Source: an uncultured Selenomonas sp. (GTDB lineage Bacteria; Bacillota; Negativicutes; Selenomonadales; Selenomonadaceae). From it: a DNA stretch of 64,000 bases. The stretch covers positions 1 to 64,000 of the forward strand of contig CAKPXP010000010.1 of NCBI GenBank assembly GCA_934202005.1, given 5' to 3'. The notes under the pieces were generated by a model that saw only the letters and a program-made list of their open reading frames with translations, searched no databases and was not told the DNA's origin. The position numbers were made by a program, and so were the translations under genes. Below are positions 40,330 to 48,975 of the stretch, piece after piece (position 1 is the stretch's first letter; each line of letters begins with the position of its first letter).

Positions 40330-41337
40330 TTGGCAGATGAAGTCTTATCTCAGTCCGAGATAGATAAACTGCTGTCTGCACTTTCTGACGGTACGGTTTC
40401 CGCAGAGGAAGTCAAGGCAGATGAAGAACAGAAGAAGGTCAAGGTTTACGATTTCAAGCGGCCTGACAAGTTCTCCAAAGACCAGATCCGTACGCTTTAC
40501 ATGCTGCATGAGAGCTTTGCGCGGTTGCTCAATACATACTTATCGACGCATTTGCGCACCATCGTGAACGTCGAGGTGGCATCTGTCGAGCAGCTCACTT
40601 ACCAGGAGTTCGTCCAGTCGCTCGCGAACCCTAGTGTCATCAGCATCCTCGCTGTACCTCCGCTCAAGGGCAATATCATCATGGAGGTCAATACGGAGAT
40701 TGCGTTCGCTTTCATCGACCGCGTGTTCGGCGGTGAGGGGAAGGCGAGTATCAAGCCGCGCGTGCTCACGGATATCGAAGAAACGGTCATGAAGCGTTTC
40801 GTTGATACGGCGATGGAGCACTTCCGGGAATCATGGAAGAATGTCTGTGAGTTCCACCCCAAATTAGAGGCGACGGAGTCCAATCCGCAGTTCACGCAGA
40901 TCGTGCCGCCGAGTGATATGGTCGTCATCGTCACCATCCAGATGAAGATCGGCGATGTCGAGGGCATGATGAATATCTGCATACCCTATCTCGTCCTCGA
41001 GCCCATCATGTCAAAGCTTACGACGACGTTCTGGGTGGCATCCTCTGTTTCCAAGGAGGATGCGAATTCGGAACAGGTGGAGATGCTGCAGAAGAAGATC
41101 GAGCGTACGCGTGTTCCTGTGATCGTGGAACTCGGGCGTCTCGATATTTCCATACAGGAATTCCTCACGCTGGGGTTCGGCGATGTGCTGCAACTTGATA
41201 CCAAGGTGAAAGATGAGTTGCCAGTGCTCGTCGGCAGAAGGCCGAAGTTCAAGTGCCGTCCTGGCACGGCGGGCAAGAATATGGCTGTACAGATTACGAG
41301 AATCATAAACGAAGGAGATGAAGATACGGATGAGTGA
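40330..41337 (+). CDS. fliM: Flagellar motor switch protein FliM
   Basis: A C-ring switch protein that binds phospho-CheY, 335 residues from TTG 40330 after GGGGG. The N-terminal CheY-binding peptide is VLSQSEIDKLLSAL. The CheC-like middle domain starts near FKRPDKFSKDQIRTLYMLHE. The C-terminal SpoA domain has VPVIVELGRLDISIQEFLTL and VGRRPKFKCRPGTAGKNMAV. It overlaps fliY. Confidence 0.97.
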   Translation: MADEVLSQSEIDKLLSALSDGTVSAEEVKADEEQKKVKVYDFKRPDKFSKDQIRTLYMLHESFARLLNTYLSTHLRTIVNVEVASVEQLTYQEFVQSLANPSVISILAVPPLKGNIIMEVNTEIAFAFIDRVFGGEGKASIKPRVLTDIEETVMKRFVDTAMEHFRESWKNVCEFHPKLEATESNPQFTQIVPPSDMVVIVTIQMKIGDVEGMMNICIPYLVLEPIMSKLTTTFWVASSVSKEDANSEQVEMLQKKIERTRVPVIVELGRLDISIQEFLTLGFGDVLQLDTKVKDELPVLVGRRPKFKCRPGTAGKNMAVQITRIINEGDEDTDE

Positions 41338-42634
41338 TGATATGATCTCGCAAGAGGAGATAGATGCCCTCTTGAATGGCGGACTTGCGGGAGCGGACGG
41401 AGGAGATAAGCCAGCGGAGAGCGCTGCGGCTCCTGAGGCCGCTCCGGCAGCGGCCCCAACCGAGGGGGCGCCGGCGGGAGACACCTCGGAAGAAGATTCA
41501 TCTCAGTTCGCAGGTGTTTTGACGGATACCGAGAAGGACGCACTCGGCGAGATCGGCAATATCTCGATGGGGAGTGCCGCGACGACGCTGTCCGTTCTCT
41601 TGGGGCACAAGGTCAACATCACGACGCCGTCTGTCGCCGTAGCGACGATGAGCATCATCAAGGAGCATTACCCGCTGCCGTACCTCATTGTTGAGGTCGG
41701 CTACACGACGGGCATCGACGGCAACAATGTGCTGGCCATCCAGGCGCATGATGCTGCCATCATCGCTGATCTCATGATGGGCGGCGATGGCACGAATCCG
41801 GACGCGAACATCGGCGAGATTGCGATGAGCGCTGTCGGCGAGGCCATGAACCAGATGATGGGCACCGTGGCGACCTCTCTCTCCACGATGTTCAATAAGA
41901 AAATCGATATTTCTCCCCCGAAGGTCAATCTGATCGATCTCAGCACGGAGGAGAAGGTGACGGAGATCGTCGGGCAGGATGAGCCTGTCGTGCGTGTTTC
42001 CTTCCGCATGGAGGTCGATGGGCTCATCGACAGTGAGATCATGCAGATCTTGCCGGTTCATGTGGCAAAAGAGATGGTGGAATCTCTGATGGGAGGCAGT
42101 ACGGTCGAGGAATCTGCAGCGCCTGCAGCAGCGGCGCCGCAGCCAACACCGGCACCTGCACCAGCCGCGCCGCAGCCGACACCTGCACCGGTCGCGCCAC
42201 CGACACCGTCCCCCGCGCCGCAGCCGCAGCCCGTACCGCAGCCGACGGCAGCGCCGCAGTACGCGGCACCGGCCCAGAGCTACGCGCCGCCGCAGATGGC
42301 GCAGCCGGCAGCCAGCGTTCCGGTTCAGTCGGTACAGTTCACGCCGCTTGTAAGTGGCCCTGTGCCAGTCAACGACGCAAACATCGGGCTGATCCTCGAC
42401 GTGCCGTTGCAGGTGACGGTGGAACTTGGCCGCACGAGCAAGTCCATCAAGGAGATCTTGGAGCTCACGAATGGTTCTATCGTCGAGCTGGATCGCCTTG
42501 CGGGCGAGCCGGTGGATATCATGGTCAATGGCAAGTATCTCGCAAAAGGCGAGGTCGTCGTCATCGATGAGAATTTCGGCGTGCGCATCACGGATATTGC
42601 AAGTCCCGCAGAGCGGGCGGCAAAACTGCAGTGA
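41330..42634 (+). CDS. fliY: Flagellar motor switch phosphatase FliY
   Basis: A switch protein joining a FliN-type domain to a CheC-type CheY-P phosphatase, 434 residues. The N-terminal MISQEEIDALLNGGL is a CheY-binding peptide. CheC motifs lie in DALGEIGNISMGSAATTLSV and AMSAVGEAMNQMMGTVATSL. A Pro/Ala/Gln linker spans about residues 265-330, and the C-terminal SpoA domain has VPLQVTVELGRTSKSIKEIL. ATG 41330 is taken (GAAGGAG 12 bases upstream); 41318 and 41342 are alternatives. FliY in place of FliN fits the Firmicute type of motor. Confidence 0.94.
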   Translation: MSDDMISQEEIDALLNGGLAGADGGDKPAESAAAPEAAPAAAPTEGAPAGDTSEEDSSQFAGVLTDTEKDALGEIGNISMGSAATTLSVLLGHKVNITTPSVAVATMSIIKEHYPLPYLIVEVGYTTGIDGNNVLAIQAHDAAIIADLMMGGDGTNPDANIGEIAMSAVGEAMNQMMGTVATSLSTMFNKKIDISPPKVNLIDLSTEEKVTEIVGQDEPVVRVSFRMEVDGLIDSEIMQILPVHVAKEMVESLMGGSTVEESAAPAAAAPQPTPAPAPAAPQPTPAPVAPPTPSPAPQPQPVPQPTAAPQYAAPAQSYAPPQMAQPAASVPVQSVQFTPLVSGPVPVNDANIGLILDVPLQVTVELGRTSKSIKEILELTNGSIVELDRLAGEPVDIMVNGKYLAKGEVVVIDENFGVRITDIASPAERAAKLQ

Positions 42635-42643
42635 GGTATGCTA

Positions 42644-42672
42644 TTGGCAAGCGGAGCTGTTTTCGCTATAAT
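42644..42672 (+). promoter_or_regulatory. Promoter of cheY-fliO and downstream genes
   Basis: TTGGCA (42644-42649), a 17-base spacer and TATAAT (42667-42672), 10 bases after the fliY stop and 160 bases before cheY. No other feature is clear in the gap. Confidence 0.75.
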
Positions 42673-42832
42673 GAAGCTACACATGGGCCGTGCGTGCAGT
42701 TGTCCGTCTTTGGATGTTGTATGCCGCCTGTTCCTGGGGAGCTGTCGGCGGCTGTGCCCGCAGACTTCCTGATGAAGTGCAGAGAGAGAATAGACAAACG
42801 AGATATTTTCTATTGATGAGGAGAGATGAAAC

Positions 42833-43195
42833 ATGGCAGTACGCGTATTGGTCGTTGATGATGCGGCATTTATGAGAATGATGGTAAAGGACATCCTCAC
42901 GAAGAACGGCTATGAGGTCGTTGGCGAAGCGGAGAATGGCATGAAGGCACTGGAGAAATACCAGGAACTCAAGCCGGATCTCGTCACGATGGATATCACG
43001 ATGCCGGAGATGGATGGTATCAGCGCTGTCAAAGAGATCAAGAAGGTAGATCCGAATGCGAAGATCGTCATGTGCAGCGCCATGGGCCAGCAGGCCATGG
43101 TCATCGAGGCCATCCAGGCGGGCGCGCGCGACTTCATCGTGAAGCCGTTCCAGGCGGATCGCGTGCTCGAGGCCGTACGCAAAGCAGTTGGCTGA
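42833..43195 (+). CDS. cheY: Chemotaxis response regulator CheY
   Basis: A single-domain receiver that, when phosphorylated by CheA, binds the motor switch. 120 residues. The acidic pocket is D9 and D10, the phosphorylation site is D54 in LVTMDITMPEMDG, and the conserved Lys lies in RDFIVKPFQ. GAGGAGAG precedes the ATG. It overlaps the next gene (TGATG). Confidence 0.97.
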   Translation: MAVRVLVVDDAAFMRMMVKDILTKNGYEVVGEAENGMKALEKYQELKPDLVTMDITMPEMDGISAVKEIKKVDPNAKIVMCSAMGQQAMVIEAIQAGARDFIVKPFQADRVLEAVRKAVG

Positions 43196-43713
43196 TGAAT
43201 AAGAGAAATTGGATGTGGATGGCGGTATTTGCTGCCATCTGCTTCTTTGTTCTGCCCACTGTGGGGCTGGCAGCGGACGGCGGCAGTTCCTCCGGCTATC
43301 TTGCGGGGTATGAAAATGCCGACCCGAAGCCGACGGCTGTTTCCTGGTGGTCGACGCTGGCGTATCTTTTGAGCCTCCTCGTCATCTTCGCTTTCGTGCT
43401 CGCTATGGCGTATTTCGTGGCGAAGTTCCTGGGCGGTCGATTTGGACGCTCGCTGACGAAGAGTGGCGGGCGCGTCCTCGTCCAGCTGCCGCTGGGGCCG
43501 AAGAGCTCGGCCTGTGTCGCCGAGCTCGCGGGAAGGACATTCCTGCTCGGCGTGACTGAGCAAAATGTATCGCTCCTGGCGGAGATCACGGATCATGAGG
43601 AGATCGAGGCGCTGGAGCGGGTGAGTGCCGTACTGCCGGAAAAGTTTGATGGTACGCTCTTTTCCTCGCAGCTCGGCGCGCTCTCGGATTTCGTGGCGCG
43701 CTTTCGAAAGTGA
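43195..43713 (+). CDS. fliO: Flagellar biosynthetic protein FliO/FliZ
   Basis: A membrane protein that helps assemble the FliP-FliQ-FliR export core, 172 residues. Signal-like N-terminal helix (MAVFAAICFFVLPTVGLAA), second helix WSTLAYLLSLLVIFAFVLAM, then a cytoplasmic part with SGGRVLVQLPLGPKSSACVA and FLLGVTEQNVSLL, as in FliO. The ATG shares one base with the cheY stop. The longer open frame upstream runs inside cheY and is discarded. Confidence 0.9.
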   Translation: MNKRNWMWMAVFAAICFFVLPTVGLAADGGSSSGYLAGYENADPKPTAVSWWSTLAYLLSLLVIFAFVLAMAYFVAKFLGGRFGRSLTKSGGRVLVQLPLGPKSSACVAELAGRTFLLGVTEQNVSLLAEITDHEEIEALERVSAVLPEKFDGTLFSSQLGALSDFVARFRK

Positions 43714-43763
43714 GCCCGCAGGTGTTTTATCGTGATGGTGCAGTGGAGAGGGAGTTGTCATTT

Positions 43764-44528
43764 TTGAACGGTCGGAGATATGTCCTCGTCCTTTGCGGGT
43801 TGCTCGCGGGGGGCTTCCTGGCGTTCCTGCCGCAGACGGCGCTTGCGGCTCCCGCTATCCCGAGCGTCAACATCGGCATCGGGCAGGCCAACGGCCCTCA
43901 GGATGTCTCGGTGACGCTACAGATCATGGCGCTTCTGACCATCCTCACACTCGCGCCGAGCATCCTCATCATGACGACCTCTTTCGTTCGCATCGTCGTC
44001 GTCATCGGGTTTCTGCGCAACGCCCTTTCCACGCAAAATGTGCCGCCGAACCAGGTGGTCATCGCGCTCTCCCTTTTTCTGACGTTCTATATCATGGCAC
44101 CGTACTGGGGGCAAGCGAATGAGCAGGGCCTCCAGCCCTATCTCGCAGGGCAGATCACGCAAGAGCAAGCGGTGGAGAATGTCGCTGCGCCAATGCGGGA
44201 GTTCATGTTCAAGCAGACGAGGGAGGCGGATCTCGCACTCTTTGTCAATCTTTCCGACGCGGAGCGTCCGGAGTCGCAGGAGGACGTGTCGACGCTTACG
44301 CTCATTCCGGCCTTCATCATCAGTGAGCTCAAGACGGCGTTCCAGATCGGGTTCATGATTTACATCCCGTTCATCGTCATCGATATGATCGTCGCGAGCA
44401 CGCTCATGTCCATGGGTATGATGATGCTGCCGCCGACGATGATATCGCTGCCATTCAAGATCTTGCTTTTCGTCATGGTGGATGGCTGGCATCTGCTCAT
44501 CAAGTCACTCATCGTAAGCTTTAAGTAG
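43764..44528 (+). CDS. fliP: Flagellar biosynthesis protein FliP
   Basis: A core channel subunit of the flagellar type III export gate. From TTG 43764 (GAGAGGGAG upstream) it has 254 residues: a cleavable signal ending TALAAPA, then the family core VTLQIMALLTILTLAPSILI, TSFVRIVVVIGFLRNALSTQ and LIPAFIISELKTAFQIGFMI with the C-terminal signature MGMMMLPPTMISLPFKILLF. GTG 43710 would add 18 residues and overlap fliO. Confidence 0.95.
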   Translation: MNGRRYVLVLCGLLAGGFLAFLPQTALAAPAIPSVNIGIGQANGPQDVSVTLQIMALLTILTLAPSILIMTTSFVRIVVVIGFLRNALSTQNVPPNQVVIALSLFLTFYIMAPYWGQANEQGLQPYLAGQITQEQAVENVAAPMREFMFKQTREADLALFVNLSDAERPESQEDVSTLTLIPAFIISELKTAFQIGFMIYIPFIVIDMIVASTLMSMGMMMLPPTMISLPFKILLFVMVDGWHLLIKSLIVSFK

Positions 44529-44552
44529 ATTCATGGTTCGGGAGGAAGTCGC

Positions 44553-44822
44553 ATGTCGGGGGATCTCGTGATACAGCTCGGACAGGAGGCACTCATGGTG
44601 GTGCTCCTCGTCTCGGCACCGATGCTTGGTCTCGGCCTCATCGTCGGTCTTGCGGTCAGTGTCTTCCAGGCGACGACGTCCATCCAGGAGCAGACGCTCG
44701 CGTTCATCCCGAAAATCATCGCCGTTTTCGTGGCGGTGCTGATTTTCGGACCGTGGATGCTCAGCATCATGGTGGAGTATGTGACGAACATGCTCGTGAA
44801 TCTGCCAAGTTATATCGGATGA
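44553..44822 (+). CDS. fliQ: Flagellar biosynthesis protein FliQ
   Basis: A small export-gate subunit, 89 residues with two membrane helices (about 14-39 and 52-76). VSVFQATTSIQEQTLAFIPK is the family signature. It lies 24 bases after fliP and 10 before fliR. Confidence 0.95.
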   Translation: MSGDLVIQLGQEALMVVLLVSAPMLGLGLIVGLAVSVFQATTSIQEQTLAFIPKIIAVFVAVLIFGPWMLSIMVEYVTNMLVNLPSYIG

Positions 44823-44832
44823 GGTGTGAGGC

Positions 44833-45615
44833 ATGGATTTCTTTACGCTTGCCCAGGATCATGCGGCGGTTTTCCTGCTCATGCTCACGCGGTGCAGCGG
44901 CATTTTTATGATCGCACCTTTCTTCGGCAGTCTGAACATCCCTGTGACGATACGCGCGGCAGCGGCCTTTGCGTTCACGCTCGTGCTGTTCCCCGTCGTG
45001 GACGGGCTTGGTACGGTGGCTGCGCCGCCGTCTGTCTGGGCATTCGCAGGATCGGTGCTCGCGGAGCTTTTCATCGGCTGGCTGATCGGCTTCGTCGCCT
45101 ATGTCTGTTTTTCGGCGATTCACATGGCGGGCAAGGTGATGGACATGCAGGTGGGGTTTGCCGTTGTCAATGTCATGGATCCGACTTCCGGTCAGCAGAT
45201 TCCGCTCATCGGAAGTCTTCTTTATAATCTCGGCATCATCGTGTTTCTCGTGACGAACGGGCATCACGTCATCATCACGGCGCTCGCTGAGAGCTTCCGC
45301 ATGGTGCCGCTGGCGGCCATGCAGCCGAACTTGTCGCTTACGATGCTCCTTGTGGATTTCACGAATGGCATCTTCGTGACGGGCATGAAGATCGCCATGC
45401 CTGTCACGTTCGCCATCCTGCTCGTGAATGTCGCGCTCGGTATCCTCGCGCGCACGATGCCGCAGATGAATATCTTCGTCGTCGGCATTCCGCTCCAGCT
45501 CATGGTCGGCGTCGGCGTGCTCTCGATGCTGCTGCCATTCTATGTGATGTTCCTGGATGTGTTGTTCAATGAAATGTATGGAAAGATATCCATTGCCCTG
45601 CAGGCTTTGCAGTAG
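44833..45615 (+). CDS. fliR: Flagellar biosynthesis protein FliR
   Basis: An export-gate subunit, 260 residues with about six hydrophobic segments. Seen are FLLMLTRCSGIFMIAPFFGS, AGKVMDMQVGFAVVNVMDPT, TFAILLVNVALGILARTMPQ and NIFVVGIPLQLMVGVGVLS, all standard for FliR. The end overlaps the apparent start of flhB. Confidence 0.95.
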   Translation: MDFFTLAQDHAAVFLLMLTRCSGIFMIAPFFGSLNIPVTIRAAAAFAFTLVLFPVVDGLGTVAAPPSVWAFAGSVLAELFIGWLIGFVAYVCFSAIHMAGKVMDMQVGFAVVNVMDPTSGQQIPLIGSLLYNLGIIVFLVTNGHHVIITALAESFRMVPLAAMQPNLSLTMLLVDFTNGIFVTGMKIAMPVTFAILLVNVALGILARTMPQMNIFVVGIPLQLMVGVGVLSMLLPFYVMFLDVLFNEMYGKISIALQALQ

Positions 45616-46726
45616 AGAGGAGCGGTTCGCGCGCGGTCAGGCGCGCTTCCGATTTTCCCTGCAGCGCTTTGCCGATGGCGACAAGACCGAGGAGCCGACA
45701 GCGAAGAAGCGCCAGGACGCCGCCAAGAAAGGCCAGGTCGGCAAGAGCCAGGAACTCAGCACGGTATTCGTGCTGCTCATCGGCTTCTTCGTCATCAAGG
45801 TGCTCTGGGAGCAGATCTATGCGAATATCGCGGGGTACACGATCTATATCTTCGGCCATCTGAACCAGAATGTCGATGTCGAGAATGTCATCCAGCTGTT
45901 CATCGGCATGGGCGTCATCTTCGTGAAGACGGCAATGCCCATCATGCTTGCGGTCATGGTGGTAGGTCTTGCGGTGAATTTCTTCCAGGTAGGGCTCAAT
46001 GTGAGTACCGACAAAATCCAGCCGAAATTCGACAACCTCAATCCCATCAATGGCGTCGGACGCATGTTCTCGAAACGCTCGCTCGTGGAGCTTGTGAAAT
46101 CTGTGCTGAAGATTGTCGTGATCGGTTTTTTCATCTATAATTATCTTAAAGATGAGATTTTCACGATGCCCCAGTTCATCTTCTACGATCTCGGTACGTC
46201 GCTTGCGAAAATGTCAGAGATTATTTTCACGCTCGCGTTCCAGGTCATCGGCGTGATCTTCGTCCTGGCGGTGCTCGATTTCGGCTATCAGAAATGGCAG
46301 ACGACGCAAGATCTCAAGATGACGAAGCAAGAGGTCAAGGATGAGTTCAAGCAGACAGAGGGCGATCCGCAGATCAAGGGGAAGATCCGCCAGAAGCAGC
46401 GCCAGATGGCGATGAGCCGTATGATGCAGGAGGTGCCGAAGGCGGATGTCATCGTGACGAATCCGACGCATTTCGCGGTGGCCCTCAAGTATGAGAAGGG
46501 GATGACGGCGCCTGTTGTCGTTGCGAAAGGCGCGGATTTTGTCGCGCAGAAGATCAAGAGCGTCGGCAGGGAAAATGATGTGCCGCTTGTCGAGAACCGG
46601 CCGCTCGCGCGGGCGCTCTACGCCTCGACCGAGGTGGGGGACAGCGTGCCGCGCGAACTCTATCAGTCGGTGGCAGAGGTGCTCGCCTACGTTTATCGCC
46701 TGAAACATCGGCGTCGCAGGGCCTGA
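45557..46726 (+). CDS. flhB: Flagellar biosynthesis protein FlhB
   Basis: The export substrate-specificity switch, up to 389 residues. Family marks are FADGDKTEEPTAKKRQDAAK near the N-terminus, four membrane helices, and the autocleavage motif NPTH in VIVTNPTHFAVALKY. The start is unclear. Homology begins at FRFSLQRFADG, about 33 codons in. The only in-frame starts (ATG 45557, 45569, 45578, TTG 45590) lie inside fliR without a ribosome site, while AGAGGAG (45616-45622) lies downstream of all of them. Confidence 0.92.
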   Translation: MCCSMKCMERYPLPCRLCSREERFARGQARFRFSLQRFADGDKTEEPTAKKRQDAAKKGQVGKSQELSTVFVLLIGFFVIKVLWEQIYANIAGYTIYIFGHLNQNVDVENVIQLFIGMGVIFVKTAMPIMLAVMVVGLAVNFFQVGLNVSTDKIQPKFDNLNPINGVGRMFSKRSLVELVKSVLKIVVIGFFIYNYLKDEIFTMPQFIFYDLGTSLAKMSEIIFTLAFQVIGVIFVLAVLDFGYQKWQTTQDLKMTKQEVKDEFKQTEGDPQIKGKIRQKQRQMAMSRMMQEVPKADVIVTNPTHFAVALKYEKGMTAPVVVAKGADFVAQKIKSVGRENDVPLVENRPLARALYASTEVGDSVPRELYQSVAEVLAYVYRLKHRRRRA

Positions 46727-46878
46727 GACAAAGATCGGCCGCGGGAGCGCAAGATGTAACTCCATCTGAGATGCTTGCGTCGGAGCGGCAGGCCTTTGCT
46801 GTCAGAGCGGATACGGAATGACGGTGAAGTGCGCTTTTGCGTATGGCTCACTGAGTATTTGGAGATAAGGAGTGCTTT

Positions 46879-48975
46879 ATGGCTGCACCACAGATTGCTG
46901 CGACGGCCGGCGTGTTCGGCAAGGGCAGCTTTATTCAGAAATATAGTGATGTGCTCATCGCGGTCGCCATCGTCATCATCGTCGTGATGATGATCATTCC
47001 TCTGCCGACGCTGCTGCTCGATCTCCTTATCTGTCTCAATATCACGATCGCGTTGCTCGTCGTGATGTCGGTCATCTATAACAAGGAGGCATTGGATCTC
47101 TCAATCTTCCCATCGCTCTTGCTCGTGACGACGCTCTTCCGTCTCGCGCTCAACATCTCCTCGACGCGTCTCATCCTGCTCGATGGCTATGCGGGCGAGG
47201 TCATCACGGCGTTCGGCAATTTCGTCGTCGGCGGCAATCCCGTCGTCGGTTTCATCGTATTCATCATCCTCGTCGGCATCAACTTTATCGTCATCACGAA
47301 GGGATCGGAGCGTGTCGCCGAGGTCTCGGCGCGTTTCACGCTCGACGCGATGCCCGGCAAGCAGATGGCCATCGATGCCGACCTCAATCAGGGGGCCATC
47401 ACGGACGCGCAGGCGAAGGTACGGCGCGAGAAGATCCAGCACGAGGCGGACTTCTTCGGCGCGATGGACGGCGCCTCAAAGTTCGTCAAAGGCGATGCGA
47501 TCGCGGCCATCGTCATCATGCTCATCAATATCTCGGGCGGCTTCGTCATCGGCATGCTGCAGAGGAACCTCAGCGCGCTGCAGGCGCTCCAACAGTACAC
47601 GCTGCTCACCGTCGGCGAGGGACTCGTCTCACAGATTCCGGCGCTGCTCATCTCGACGGCGACAGGCCTCATCGTCACGCGCGCGGGCGCGGAGGGGAAC
47701 CTCGGCGCGGATATGGTATCGCAGCTTTTCCGCAACGACCGCATCTTCTTCATCCTTTCAGGCGTGCTCGCATTTTTCGCCATTGTGCCTGGCCTGCCGG
47801 GGATCCCGTTTTCCGTCTTGGCAGTACTGTGCTTCTTCATCGGTCGTGCGCTGAAGCAGGGAACGGCGGCGACGGCGGCGCAGGAGGCCAAGACGGAGAA
47901 ATCCGTCCAGCAGCAACAGAAAAAGAAAGCGACCTCGCCGGAGAACATCGTCTCTCTCCTGCAGGTCGATCCAATGGAACTAGAGATCGGCTACAGTCTC
48001 ATCCCGCTCGTCGATACGGGGCAGGGCGGCGACCTGCTCGATCGCATCGTGATGATCCGTCGTCAATGCGCGCTCGAGCTCGGTCTCGTCGTGCCGACCA
48101 TCCGCATCCGCGATAATATCCAGATCAAGCCGAACGCCTATATCATCAAGCTCAAGGGCGTCGAGATCGCCAAAGGTGAGCTCATGCTCGATCATTACCT
48201 CGCGATGAACTCCGGTACGGTGTTCGAGGAAGTTCCGGGTATTGAGACGACGGAACCCGCGTTCGGCTTGCCGGCGCTTTGGATTCCTGAGAGCGAGCGA
48301 GAGCAGGCGGAGCTCAACGGCTACACCGTTGTCGACGCCGTCTCCGTGCTCGCGACGCACCTCACGGAGGTCATCAAGAGCCACGCGGCCGAGATCCTTG
48401 GTCGTCAGGAGGCGCAGAACCTCGTCGACAACCTCAAGAAGACGAACAAGGCGCTCGTCGAGGAAGTCGTTCCCGACCTGCTTACGGTCGGCGAGGTACA
48501 GAAAGTCCTGCAGAATTTGCTCGCCGAACGCATTTCCATCCGCGATATGGAGACGATTTTCGAGGTGCTCTCCGACTACGCGCGCGCGACGAAGGACACG
48601 GAGATCCTCACGGAGTATGTGCGCCACGCGATGGCGCGTCAGATCACGCAGGCGAATGTGCAGAACGGCCAGCTGCCATGCGTGACGCTCGACCCGGCGC
48701 TCGAGAACCGCATCGCAGGCGGTGTGCAGCGCACGGATCGCGGCTCCTACGTGAGCCTCGATCCAGACTCGATGAAGAAGCTCATCGACTCGCTGAACAA
48801 CGAGCTGCAGAAGCTCACGAACATGGGCTATCAGCCCATCGTGCTCACGAGTCCGGCCGTTCGCCTCTATTTCCGCAAGCTCGTCGAGCGCTCCGTGCCC
48901 GGCATCATCGTGCTCTCGCAGGCGGAGATCGAGCAAAATGTCGAAATCCAGATTCTTGGGGTGGTGAAAATCTAA
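46879..48975 (+). CDS. flhA: Flagellar biosynthesis protein FlhA
   Basis: The large export-gate protein that docks substrates and chaperones, 698 residues. The N-terminal half has about eight helices, with the signature LFRLALNISSTRLILL and the charged FHIPEP loop ARFTLDAMPGKQMAIDADL. A cytoplasmic ring domain follows from about residue 355. AAGGAG precedes the ATG. The 152-base gap before it shows nothing clear. flhF follows with no spacing. Confidence 0.97.
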   Translation: MAAPQIAATAGVFGKGSFIQKYSDVLIAVAIVIIVVMMIIPLPTLLLDLLICLNITIALLVVMSVIYNKEALDLSIFPSLLLVTTLFRLALNISSTRLILLDGYAGEVITAFGNFVVGGNPVVGFIVFIILVGINFIVITKGSERVAEVSARFTLDAMPGKQMAIDADLNQGAITDAQAKVRREKIQHEADFFGAMDGASKFVKGDAIAAIVIMLINISGGFVIGMLQRNLSALQALQQYTLLTVGEGLVSQIPALLISTATGLIVTRAGAEGNLGADMVSQLFRNDRIFFILSGVLAFFAIVPGLPGIPFSVLAVLCFFIGRALKQGTAATAAQEAKTEKSVQQQQKKKATSPENIVSLLQVDPMELEIGYSLIPLVDTGQGGDLLDRIVMIRRQCALELGLVVPTIRIRDNIQIKPNAYIIKLKGVEIAKGELMLDHYLAMNSGTVFEEVPGIETTEPAFGLPALWIPESEREQAELNGYTVVDAVSVLATHLTEVIKSHAAEILGRQEAQNLVDNLKKTNKALVEEVVPDLLTVGEVQKVLQNLLAERISIRDMETIFEVLSDYARATKDTEILTEYVRHAMARQITQANVQNGQLPCVTLDPALENRIAGGVQRTDRGSYVSLDPDSMKKLIDSLNNELQKLTNMGYQPIVLTSPAVRLYFRKLVERSVPGIIVLSQAEIEQNVEIQILGVVKI

